DNA from: Glandiceps talaboti | Lineage: Eukaryota > Hemichordata > Enteropneusta > Spengelidae | DNA length: 64,000 nucleotides | Direction of reading: 5' to 3' | Assembly (NCBI RefSeq): GCF_964340395.1 | Contig: NC_135563.1 | Span: forward strand, 16,146,651-16,210,650 | Part shown: in pieces, positions 1 through 12,468 of the stretch | Numbering within the stretch: position 1 is the first letter of the stretch | Layout of the letters: each line of letters begins with the position of its first letter | Made by a program: the position numbers and the translations under genes | The notes under the pieces: generated by a model | Told to the model about the DNA's origin: nothing | Seen by the model: only the letters and a program-made list of their open reading frames with translations | Databases searched by the model: none

Positions 1-979
1 CACTATAAATAAATAGAATGTGACAGGATATGACTATATTTACATGTACAGCAGTCGGAATTGTACGAAGAGATCTCAGGTATCATATTAGGTATACTAC
101 ATAAATTATTCACTTCTAACTATGGATATATTTTAATTTTATATATTATGTACTACCTAGCATGTTTGAACATATTATAATACTCTATTCATATACAATA
201 GGCCACCAAATGTACATGTATCAAAATAAATAATAACACCTTAGAAGGTACTGAAAATTACAAGAAATATGATTCCCATAATTCTGTCATAATGACACAG
301 TGGGAGATGATCCCTCAAAATACCAATTTGACCTCTTTCAAATTGAAAATAATATATATTTAGATAAATTACGTATAACAGAAGTATTTTTAGACTGGAA
401 CAACATGTTATATTTCTCTTCAGTGTAAACATATTTACTGACCATCTTTTTGAATACAAGCCTCATTGTTGCATTCTGCATTCTACCCATTTGCCTTTGT
501 TCAGTTTTGCTGTGCGAGTTACACTCATACTTTTGGAATGTGACTGCTCAATACAATGGGTATTGGGTAAGGAGTTGTTATTCTTTAATTATTAGTACTT
601 AGTTTTTATTATCAACTGGCCTCCAAATTATTATATTTCTTAAACTGCAACATTTTAATATATGTATTAGTTGTGTTTATGAGTTTACTTTCAAGGCAAT
701 TCTTTAAACTTTAAACTTTGAATATGTTCCATATTTGCACCATCTTTCATTAACATTTTGATAGTCCCCCCCCCCCCCTCCAAGTATTATGTGTGGTTCA
801 CTATGTGCCATTCAAATTGGCATAGCAGTGTAATGTATTGCATTTTTTCAACTATACAGGCTCATTTCATTCTCCTACAACACTCCCTAAAGTATTGTAC
901 AAGACTAGACATAACTTTGTTAAAACATGGCTCTTACATGTAACAAATTAACAAGTCATTGAGAATGACATAGTGCCCG
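1..979. other. no gene recognised
   Basis: AT-rich sequence with only short chance reading frames and a poly-C run near 768. I see no exon with convincing splice sites. It may be intron of the plus-strand gene that enters the window from the left, or intergenic DNA. Confidence 0.4.
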
Positions 980-1019
980 CTATGATTGGGTAAATTACAA
1001 TTCGATTTCTTGATATCAC

Positions 1020-1407
1020 TACTCTGAAAACTGTGCCAACAAAATGGCTGCCAGGCAGCCATATCGGATTGTATCACGACGAAAATGGATATGCACATGT
1101 ATGTCATAGAACACTGTGCTAATACCAACTTTGAATGAGATCTATTCAAGCATGTCTGAGTTATGGCGTTGGACATGGAAAATTCACAAACAAAATGGCT
1201 GCCAGGCAGCCATATTGGATCATATCACGACAACAATGAATATGCACATGTATGTCATAGAACATTGTCCTAATAGCAACTTTGAATGAGATCTGTTCAA
1301 GCATTTCTGAGTTATGGCTTTGGATAGGGAAAATTCGCAAACAAAATGGCTGCTAGGCAGCCATATTGGATCATATCATGAAACAAATTGATGTGCATAT
1401 GCATAGC
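1020..1407. repeat. 151-bp tandem repeat array, third copy split by a transposon
   Basis: Three copies of a unit containing CAAAATGGCTGCCAGGCAGC start at 1,040, 1,191 and 1,342, an exact 151-bp spacing. Each carries the small palindrome GGCTGCC-AGGCAGCC and a 'not ATG..TATTGGATCATATCA' type tail. The third copy stops at 1,407 where a transposon is inserted; a diverged continuation resumes at 2,866. Confidence 0.85.
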
Positions 1408-2865
1408 CAGGGCTCGAAATTCGTTTTTTTTCTTGGTAGCCCAGGTGGGCTACCATCTTTTAAATTTGGTAGCCCGAGAGCAATGACTGGTAGCCCATAT
1501 GCATGCATTCCTAAATTAATGGTGTCTGTGTATATATGTAACTATATGATGTATTGAATTCGATGATTGATTGAATAACTTAAGAGTCACGTTAACACGT
1601 TATTTGTGTGTATTTCATGCCATATTTGACATTGGGGACACAATTTTTTGCATGTATGTGTCTCTGGGGCCGTGTCATTTACAACGTACGGTTATCATTG
1701 CAATGAAGAAAAAACATGTAGTCGCAATTCGTACTTGTAACTATTATCTAAATCTCTTGGTGCAGTGAGACCTGTAAAATTTGAATATGATTCAACGTAT
1801 GGAAAACGTATAAACAGTTTCATAAGCCCCATGGCCATTTCCTGATGTGGAGACTACGTCTTGGGTAGTTTAGAAACTATGTGCTGTTATCATTATCTAT
1901 TCACGTGATTGGTTACTTATTAACAGATGGGTGAGACAGGATTTGTATTAATACATGACGGCCATTACGGCAAAGCCCCTAGATCCATTCATGGGCGAAG
2001 AGATAATCAAACAGAGTCTAAGACCACATCAGCAGACGGTCCATGCTGAAAACTTCACTAAGATAAATTCAAATCATCATGTCACCATTTCATTCTCACT
2101 AAAACTTCAACTTTCTTTTGAGCTTTGCTACTACTACTAGATCGAATACATTACGTGAATTTACCATTCACCACTGCATGCTCTCAGGGGTTGCGTGAGC
2201 ATGGTTTACACACGGAATGTTTTAGGCATCGTTCAAGAATAAACGAATCTGTAGGTGTATACCAAGTTAACAGTTCTCATCAGCATAAAATTGTATCAAA
2301 CACCATTACAACTGTGTCTCTGTCAAGTTGAAAGTTAAAGCTGTCATTCATTTTATGGAATTTAGTTACTGCAGCAGTGCTGTACCGAGAGTGTACTGTA
2401 CCCCGACTCTGAGAAGAACCGGAAGGGCCCGGGCCGGAGAGCAGATTTCCAGAGAGTGATAACCATGGGAAATTGAAAGTACAGAAAGATAACATTAAAT
2501 CGCTATGCAGAATATTGTTGCATATAAATGTTTTGTTGTGACATTTTGGAAGTACAAGCTGTGTATACGATGAACGGAAGAATGACGTGTACAGTGTACA
2601 TGTATTTCGTGTACATTTGATATACATGTAGTGTGGATGCAAATTTGGAAAAGACGCACTGATTTTGACGCTAATTTTGGCGAGAACGCATCCCACAGGA
2701 CTGCGACCTCGGAGGCCCCCGGCCCGGGAAGGTGTCGGAGTCAGGGTGTCACAGTTTCATTCATAACTTAGTAGCCCAATTGGGCTACCACTCACATAAT
2801 TTGGTAGCCCAGAGACAGACATTGGTAGTCTGTGGACGCGGGGCTACCGCGAATTTCGAGCCCTG
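1408..2865. mobile_element. non-autonomous TIR DNA transposon, 1,458 bp
   Basis: The ends are perfect 16-bp inverted repeats (CAGGGCTCGAAATTCG at 1,408-1,423 and its complement at 2,850-2,865). The 5-bp sequence ATAGC flanks both sides (1,403-1,407 and 2,866-2,870), a target-site duplication. Several subterminal GGTAGCCC/GGGCTACC motifs in both orientations lie just inside each end. No transposase-like reading frame is visible, so it probably depends on an enzyme supplied elsewhere. The TIR start resembles hAT ends, but a 5-bp duplication is short for typical hAT (8 bp), so the superfamily is open. Confidence 0.8.
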
Positions 2866-3589
2866 ATAGCATGTTGCCCCTGTACCAAGTTTGAAAAAAA
2901 TAAGTCCAGGCATCTCCACGCAACAGCTCCGGATGGATGGACGGACGGACGGACAGAACCCAATCCATAAGTCCTCATCCCAGAGACTAACAAATATACG
3001 TCCCCCTGGGACGTTCTGTAACTTTTTCTAATAATTTCATTTTCAATAAGTACGAATGTCAGTGACACTAACAAATTATCTTACTCTACAATATTTAATC
3101 ATTTTTTAAATGAAATTACACATACTTCATAACATTTCACTGCATCTATCTTCGTAGCCGCTGAAATTTTAGATTTTATGTAATTGATGTCTTTATTGGT
3201 GAATGCATGATTACACATGCATAGTAGAAATGTGAAGAATTCTGTCCACAGAAATGAACAGTTGGAGAATCCCTTGTACTGCTAGACATATGCTATAATT
3301 ATAGGCATAAAACTAACACTATTTGTGGAAAATAGATTTTATGATAATCATATTAAAAGTTACAATAATTTACTTATTGTTTGCGTAATAAATTGATAAC
3401 ATTATATGTCTTTATCAGGTATATTGGTTTTATACAGTACATGTATGTAGATATTTTGCCACTAAGGCATGGTAGATTAGGGTCAGTACCAGTCAGTGTC
3501 CTATCTGGCTGAGGGTCAAATCATCCTCCCTGATATCACAGATTGTAAGATACCTCGTATCTTTCTGTCATAATCAGCCCTCTCTTTAT

Positions 3590-4700
3590 GATTGTATTAC
3601 TTTATACTACAGTGTTGCAAGTGGTAGCTGATAGGGTGGCTGAACATGTCATATCTTATAGACTACAGCCTTCAAATGAGTTCATCAAAGGATCAGTCCC
3701 ACTACAGTATGATGACCGAAAAATTGGAAACCAGGTCTTGAAAGTAATGGGCTGAGCTTGGCAATGAATTATGCATGATACCACAACTGGTTAACATCTT
3801 TCACTGACAGTGAATGGTCAGCAGCTGTATATTGTACTTAGTATTAATACTGACCTAGTATCACCTCGTCAGATGAAATTTATGTTTTGTGGTTTAACAC
3901 AAGTCACTTAAACTAATGACATAACAAGGGACGATTTATTTCACAAAACCACAGCAAAAACTAGTACATGTGTACATGTATATGGAAATTGTACTGATAA
4001 CACATGGCTTGTGTGTGTGCCTGCAAATAAATCCATACTTTAATAGTCTATTTTATTTAAATCATTATATGTATGTGTACAATCTATCATTTGTATTCTT
4101 GTCTCTCCTATTTTGTATATCAACACTTTTAAATTATACAACCATTTTTCAAAGAAGAGTTGAAAACATTTATAATTCCAACAGACAAAATGGAATTCAT
4201 CTTTTTAAACCTTATACTACCAAGTTCAAGGACAGAGTAAGTCAGTCGTGTGGGTTGAATAATAAAATAAATACCTTGGAGCAAGGGATATTATACCTCA
4301 AGGAATTCTGTAGTTATAAACCTTTGAAATACATAAAGAATACACATCTCACGCATATGCACAGTTTACTATAACACATATTTGCCTTCATCTGTACAAT
4401 ACAAGTGCTGTCCACCTTATCTCTTAAAATTGGTGGCTGATATGACTGTACAAAACAATATAGTGTATCTATCTTTTTTAAAGATAGGCAGTGTTGGGGC
4501 TCTCTATCTGAGAGAGGTGGCTGATAGGGTTGCACAACACAACATGACACGACACGACACAACACAACAATATCTGGTCTAATATATATGCAAAGTTAGC
4601 ATGACACAATACTCTGAGTGATATGTCGTTTTGGGACATCTCTGAAAGAAGTGGTTGATAAGGCTGCATCACACAACGCAAATATCCTAGTCTCATTTTC
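3590..4700. repeat. diverged repeats with GTGGCTGATAGGG-like core
   Basis: Related segments containing GTGG(C/T)TGATA(A/G)GG followed by a CA/CACA-rich stretch recur at about 3,620, 4,430, 4,517 and 4,650. A related inverted pair is at 61,715-61,825. They look like diverged copies of a small dispersed element, partly tandem here, inside introns of the plus-strand gene. Confidence 0.45.
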
Positions 4701-5421
4701 CCTATGGTTTGTGTTTTGTAGGACCTTGGCTTACCTGTGGAATATTATCCAAATCTAGATCCGATTTGCTACTTGCTGGAATCTGTGAAGAAAGAAAGCA
4801 ACAAGTTACAACTTAATATGAGTTTGTAAATATTGTTTAAAATACTACTCAAAATTTTCAAACTGTTATTGCACCACAAGTTTAATTTTAAAACCAATAG
4901 ATGTATTTTATGGACTAATCAAGACTGTACATTTATGTACCATGCATTTATTGACTTTACATGGCTGGTTGTTCAATTATTCAGATCAAGGGAAAGGGCC
5001 AATTCCTGGTGTATGGAGCCACTCCATGACTTATGGGTAGACCAGCCAATCCCCAGTACCGTGATATACATGCAGGTAAATGTAACATAAAAGATGACAC
5101 ACAGAATGCAGAGTTAGAATGAAATATGTTAAATACAAACTGAGTCTCCTCCATGATCAGACTCTAATAGGATTACAATTGTGGTGGTTTTTAATAAATA
5201 AACAGTGAGGAAACCACTTTGAAGTTTTCAACATCAGTGTAAACCACTTGACCTCATAACTACAAAGTTGAATCATGTCCGACTCCCAATGGTATACTTG
5301 TCAAAACATGGTTAACATGACATACATGCATGCAATCAAGGCTATGTTTTTCATCAATTTGGATCAGACTGATGTAAATATAGATTATGGTACAAACAAA
5401 CAAACAAACAGACAGATAGAC

Positions 5422-5493
<72 letters not shown>

Positions 5494-8400
5494 TCAAGGC
5501 TATACATTTTTCATTACTTTGGATCAGACTGGTGTAGATAGATTAAATCATTCCAAAGAACAGAGAGAATATCGCTATATCTGTTCAATGTCATCTATCT
5601 ATTCAATAGTCATCATGTCCAGGCATCAGTCATCACCACTTTCAAATAGCACTCACAAATAGACAACATAGAGAAACCAAGCCTGTCTACATGTATATGT
5701 ATGTACTCTGGATTTGTGACTAAGAACAAGTGTAGCAGTCACAGCTCCAGTGAATAGACAGGCTACCAGATCAATGTTCTTACAATTTTTACACAGAAGG
5801 GTTCAAGAATTGATAACACCTTCTACATGTACTTTTGCTAGTTAGAGACTAGCAAGAGGAATTTTTTGGTCTGGTTGTGTTTTGATATCAAGTTTTGCTA
5901 TAACCAAGTGGTTTGATTTTCAAACACCAACATGCATGCTAGAACTGAATTTAAAGACAAGTACAGTTCAAAGCTATAATCACATTAGCAAACTGGTGCA
6001 ATTCTTATGCATACTGAAGCCAAATTCAGTTATAAGCTACATGTAGTTTTTGTATAATGACATTAACAAACTGGTGTAATTCATGTGCATACTAAAGACA
6101 AAGTACTTTTGTAATGTAAGCTCTACTTTGATATTCCATGACTCCAGCAAAAGTCAATCTCATAAAACAAATTAACTGGCCTGGCAGTATTGATTTTACC
6201 ATATCTGTTTCCCTGATACTATACTGTAAATCAGCTAATATAGAATACTAAACCATGTGAGCTACATTATGAAAGTGACTCAACACTTTATCAAGATGGG
6301 ATCATGTCTATTTCCAAATGCTCTATTTAGTTTACAATGTAGGTCTTTCTCCTAATGCTGTTGCATCTAAACTCTTGTGCTGTACTGCATGTTACATTTT
6401 ATTTCCAAAGAGTACATTTATTCATGTCATTGAGCATTGAAATTTAACATACAATGTTGATAGTACTTAACAGTTGTGTGGCTATAAATGAAATGATCTT
6501 GAAACTTTGAAAGCTAAAGGCCAGTGGTGGTATAGTGTGACACAGAGACTTGGAGGCCCTGAAACCCTATAAGCGCATGGCCTATAGGATTTAGCCTGGA
6601 ATCCATGTTGTCTTGTTTTAAAATGGAAAGACAAGAAGTGTCTGAGAATGGACAAGTGTCCCAGGGATGTGACATGTAGTAGAAGCTTTGGTATGTTTGA
6701 GCTACTGTTATCATACACTGTAGTTCATGACCTGACTGAGGTTGTGACCTTGGGCTGTGATAAGTCAAGATTACTTTGTATACTTCAGAACAGACAAAGT
6801 TTTGTATTACAAAATGTACTTATAAATGTTACAAGAAACATTCTTCCGTGTACAAGTACTTACATTTGTTACCTAAGATGGCAAAATTTCAAAGATTTTC
6901 TCCACTGACGCCATACATGCAAGGCTTTCAAAATTGTAGGTACCAGATATTTGACAACCATCTGCTATCCATTAATAGAAGGGAACAATTCTCCAGCTGA
7001 TGTGTTCCTCTGCTAGGGTACCCTACTCTGTGACCCTAGCTTTCACTTGTGGGCTAGTTTATGAGTGATTAGATGTAAATGACAGATCACCTATAGGTCA
7101 GACAGTTGGAATAGGCTTTGCCTTGTATCTGGCTATCTATTACGACTACACTGACATACACTCTATAAAAAGAGTACATACATGTAGGCAAGCATGTAAC
7201 ATCAGTCATCCATTCCATTGTCATTTGAAAGCCATGTCTTAGTATATTGCTTAGATTATCAAAACACAGAAACTTGCATATATAAATTTATGGATAAAAA
7301 CTGTCAAAATTGATCACTACTGGTTATGTTATAGATCTATTGGTTTAGTGGAACCAGACACAAAATGACCTTTCTCAAGTCTCTGCCCTTCCCTTGAAGA
7401 AAATACTTTTGAAAACTGTGGGTTTTTTTTTTTAAATAATAGAATAAGATAAAACACAAAATGTAACTTATCTAGGTTAAACTAATACAAAAATGTTTAC
7501 ATACATATAGTAACTTCAAGAACATACATGTAGAAGTATATCCACTTACACTAAAACGGCTGGCAATATCACACGTCATTTCACAGCCATGAGAAGGGAA
7601 GGGAAGGTGGGTAATGAAATAATTTGCATAACAATAGGACTATTTTTGAGTCATCACAGGAGATTTCCGATGGCATGGTTCTGAACTGACAATGTCTGAC
7701 AGGAGCACATGGTCTTCCTAATATGATACTACATAAGGATTGTATATACAAAACGGATGTTTGCAACTATTTACAATACTAGGTATTTAAATGAACTGTA
7801 CCTTTGTATGCCTCAATTTAGTCTACACAGACAGGGCAATATATCATAAACATGAAAAAGAACAGACAAGAATAGTCTAAACTATATTATGGAAAATTGG
7901 CCTATTCATTAAATTTTACCACCTTGTCAGCATTACTCAAATTTTGTCTTTTTTTCATCGGAATATTTCTCTCTCCTTTTTACACAAAAAATTTACAGTA
8001 TTGAATGATAAAAATATCATACATTATAGATGGATATTGGTAGATAGATATTATATATGTAAGTGACATTTAACAGTGTACTGTAAAGTCTGTTATCTTA
8101 GACTTAGTGATATGCATGACATAGCCACCTGTCATCTCAATCTACTTGATCATCATATACAATGTACAATGCAGTATGGGGGGGGGGGGGGGTCGACATC
8201 TTTCAATCCTCGACCTATCAGGTGGGTACATGTACTTATTTGTAACTCCAATAGTGTCATTAGCGCAATGAAAGAAATATTATAAAGGTCACATGATTTT
8301 AATATTAGTTATCTTTCTGAATAATCAAATGTGTGGGATGAGTAATCATGGGTGTATATTGTCACCTGTATGTTATCATCAGTGTTTTGGTCAGGGTGGA

Positions 8401-11400
8401 TCATACCAGTACTTTTGATAAGGGAATTTATTCTCATTTTTATTTATTAAAACCATGATACTGTACGTAACTATGTGCAAAATTTAGCAGATTCCTAATC
8501 TCTCTGCTACCAGAGATCCTAAATTGTTGCAAAAACACCGTTCAAACTCTAACTGGCATTCAACAACTGATGATGACAGGCAAAGATTTTGTGGGTAGGT
8601 TTATTTTTTTTTGTTCAAAGGAATGTAGATTACTCAGCGTATCAGTTTCATCCTGTGCAATGTACTTCTGACACAGTTGCCCTGATCTTGAAATCAAATA
8701 TCACAATGAATATATTTTCTTGTAAATGTAACTATGAAATTCCAAAAAAACGGCCAAAATTATTAATTGCATTCCCTTTAGACTGAGATTCCCTGCAGGA
8801 CAATGTTGTACCAATTCTGTTGTGAAATTCTAGCGAGGAACTAGCCTGGAGTCAAGTCATGTGGGGAGTAATGTTTCCCCTCATGCCTCGCATTTTCCTA
8901 CTCTTTAAAAAAAAAAAAACTTTTATAGAGCTTTGGCCAGAAGACCAGTGTAAGTTCTTATGGGTTTCTTAATTTGCCTGGTGCAATTCCCTATAGTATC
9001 ATCATGTGATTAGAACCAACCAGGAGACTGTTGCAGTAGCATGTAAACATGATTACCACATCAGAAACATAATCATTGCTGTGTCTAGGCATGAGGGGAG
9101 CAGACAATAGTCAGAATTCCTACAAGAATTGATACTAGCTCAGCAAATAACCTACTACCCCTGCAATACTGCTTGTGATTGAAGGAGGACTAGGAAGTGT
9201 TTAGCTTATGAGAACAATGGACTGGTTTCATCAACATGTAAGAATGCAACGACATGACAAGTGACTTGATTTAATGTTTTACTCAAACCATTGTTCTTGA
9301 TGTAAGTATTACAGCCCTTTGAGCTCTAAGCATTCAATGATGTCTTTATTGCTTCTGAATTCCTCAGTGTCCTCCTTGTCAGCCTCGTCGGCTTGGGTGT
9401 GGGCACTTTGGCCTAATTTCAATACTGAAGATGCAAGGTTTATTTAGGACACAGCACTATGGTTTATATAAAGACAGCAACTGAACTTGAAGCTGACCAT
9501 CTACTTGGATTGAAATATTCAAACATGACATGTCCTTGAGGGGGCTGTGGGTCACTCCAACACAGTTTGTTTCTCTGAGGGCAGAGCCCAAGGGAGACAG
9601 TCTGTGTTGGGGTGGCCCCTATGGGAAACAGTCTGTGTATACATGTACATGTACCTACTGCTACATGCCCAAGAGAAACTGTCAACGTGTGTTTTGTATC
9701 ACACCACATCCATTTCCTGTACCACTTGCCAGAAATGTGTACTTGTAGGAATGTGTACAGTTCTGTTAGGAGAACTACTTAATGATAATAAACTTGAAAC
9801 AACTCATGAATTTACAAAACTTTGCTCAGTTTGCTCCATTTTACATCATCAATTATTAGTTTTTTGTCACAATGCTAGTACAGGCATATTCATGAAAATT
9901 ATTGACTGGTGACACCATAAAAATGGTCAGTACCATGTGACCTTGTATTGACCAATCCTGCTGTGGGAAATGGATGGGGTGTGTTACAAATATAAACATT
10001 TACATTTTAATTGATGTTCTTGGGGTAAAACACATCCCTTTTCCAGTGTTTGACAAAACGGGATAAATGACAAGATTGAGTTGGATAAATGAGTTAGGGA
10101 TGGGTGCATACGCCGGTAGTCTTCCATTGGACTCTACAACAGCCAATCACATAATCACTGGGTTTGTCAACAGTGTTGTCCTATTTTATAAACATGTATC
10201 ATGAAAACACATGTAAACACGCATATTGACAAGGCCTAGATGATTACATGATGGTGTACATGTATGTAACACTCAAAACATGTCCACTTGCAGCAAATCA
10301 CTATTTTTTCAGATTTATGATTTGTATCTGGTATACAGATACACAAAAGATGTCTAAAACTTCAACAACATTCCTGAATTTTTTTCCCATGCTAAAGTTG
10401 GTAGATATTCGTAAATCAGGAATAGACGGTCACTTTCCAGTGCACATACAAGAAAAAACTTCAATTACCTTTTTGTGTTTCACAAAAATGCATAGATGGA
10501 ATGTTTCTGATAAATATTTGTGACACATTTGCAGATTATCAAATTTTATTTATTGTTTCATTTCTCCTTGAAATAACTAAACAGACTGAAACAGATTACA
10601 GTTAACCAAATACTTAAATGCATCTTTTGAAATTGTACTTCCGACAAGTACTTACTGTAATTCTACTCATTCAGAAGCTCTTAGTCTAGATTTGAGAGAG
10701 ACAGGTAATTGAACAAAAGACCATTTTACAAATAAAGGTCTTTCTCTTTGTATGTTTTGTTATATTGTAAAGTTACCCCATATGTGTTGATTGACCATCA
10801 AAGTTTTATTGTGGTATTCAAGAATAACATTGAAAGTCAACTATGCCATGAGACGTGTCTTTCTTTTCATTCAACTTACAGCACAATCATAGAATTATTT
10901 ACAGTTACTGTTTATAGTGATCACAATAAAGATAAGGTACAAGACTTTCTCATGAATAATGTAGTACTTTTTTTTACATAAACTTACAATATTCTGAGTG
11001 ATTCTCCCAAATCTTTTTATTGACCAGATGTCTAATTTCAGGAGCAAAGGTTGAAGACATATTTACCAACTGATTGGTGTGTCGACAGTGAATCCCATCT
11101 CCAAATTGGTAGATTTGGATAGGAGAAAATAGACATGATGGCCTCAGAGTATGGTCACTGTTTTGATACAAATTTTGACATATAACTCTTTGTAAAGGAA
11201 ATACAATTTTTGTTCAGGTATTACATGATGGTTTGGTACACTTGTAACTCTTACAAAGTATTGTCATGTTAAGGGAAAGTACTGGAGAACATTGTGTAGC
11301 AAGGGCATCTCTACAAGTATGTACCGAAACTCATGCCAATTCTAGTGTACAACAGCTTAATGTATGTACCTGAGCTTATGCCATTCTAATGTACCTGAGC

Positions 11401-12468
11401 TTATGCCATTCTGAAGCACTTGAGTTATGCCATTCTAATGTATGTAAGCTTCTGCCATTCTAATGTACCTGAGTTGATGCCATTCTAATGTACCAGTGTT
11501 TGTGCCATTCTAATATACAAGAGCTTGTTTGATTCTAATGTACCTGGGTTTTGCTATTCTAAACTTATCAATGTTAAAACTCCTGCCAAGATTTGACACA
11601 GCTTTTAAGGACTGCCCATACATACGTCATAGACTCCCATCATATACTCAAACACTACATCTGAATTTATATCAGTGTACAAAGGTGAGTAAACTGAAAC
11701 CATAATTCTGTTTGGAATCAGGAATGGGATATCACATTATTATAAGAAAAAACACAAAGCTTTTATTTTCATAGTGAGATTTAAAACACCCACTGTTACT
11801 AATATTTGTTTAAGTGGTCTCAATATAAGTGCTGACACACATATTACATTTATCTTGACCCACAAATACAACAAAAGCAAATTTCTACACAAAGAGGGAT
11901 AATTTCAATATCACATCAGTCACAAAATGCCATGGTATGTTCATGTAGATGTAGACATATTCCTAAACAGATAAAAGTATGATTTTCATGAAGTACTCAT
12001 TCAAGTTTTAGAGTATCAATTAAATTTAATTAAAGGCTTAGGCAGTACTACTAAGGGTACATATTTTTGTACATCTTTACCTTAAAACTCTTCAGGTCAA
12101 ATACTTAAGGGTTACACGTATGACTGTGGCAGGATAAGGGGTTTGATTTGTAATACCGTAGTATTATAGCTATATAAATTTTGTAATTTAACAAAACAAA
12201 ACTGAACTTTATTTTTAGCAAAAATGGTCCATGTAATAAAGAGCACTGGGATGCAGTGTAATGTCTCTTTCAGGAAATTGAATTACTACTGTCATTATTA
12301 TCATAATTTAGGGTTATGCTATGTTGATTCTTCTATGAATTTCAGTCATGAATAAACCACTACAAGCATACATGTCACATCGTCATCTTTTTGCAGTACC
12401 CTGACGATGACTTCACACAACACTATGAACCCAACTTCCAATCAATGATCACTGCACCTTCAAATTAA
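4155..12468 (+). CDS. unrecognised gene, C-terminal part (seven exons, plus strand)
   Basis: I do not recognise this protein. Seven successive exons fit in frame: 4,155-4,236; 4,722-4,825; 4,985-5,075; 8,491-8,594 (or from 8,488); 10,882-10,936; 11,610-11,684; 12,397-12,468 with stop TAA. All boundaries are AG/GT, and junction phases match from exon to exon (0, 2, 0, 2, 0, 0). The protein piece is about 200 residues and includes DLGLPVEYYPNLDP, ERANSWCMEPLHDLWVDQP, KHRSNSNWHSTTDDD, ELFTVTVYSDHNKD and YPDDDFTQHYEPNFQ. It is rich in aromatic, Asp and His residues, with no membrane segment or clear motif. The 5' end lies upstream, probably off the window. An AATAAA at 12,761 could serve polyadenylation. 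The 4,722-5,075 and last exons are the most secure; the 55-bp exon 10,882-10,936 is least certain. The chain was assembled by eye. Confidence 0.5.
5392..5492. repeat. (CAAA)n / (CAGA)n microsatellite
   Basis: A short CAAA run passes into about 20 units of CAGA. It lies in an intron of the plus-strand gene. Confidence 0.95.
8178..8193. repeat. poly-G tract
   Basis: An uninterrupted run of about 15 G. Similar G or C runs occur near 768, 15,700, 30,261, 43,808, 47,759 and 51,920. Confidence 0.9.

Noticed and set aside
7582-7652. Minus-strand exon-like segment (ANYFITHLPFPSHG) with a GTAAGT donor
   Set aside because: The donor is good and the frame is open, but the acceptor is poor and no neighbouring exon joins it; it lies beyond the 3' end of the candidate minus-strand gene.
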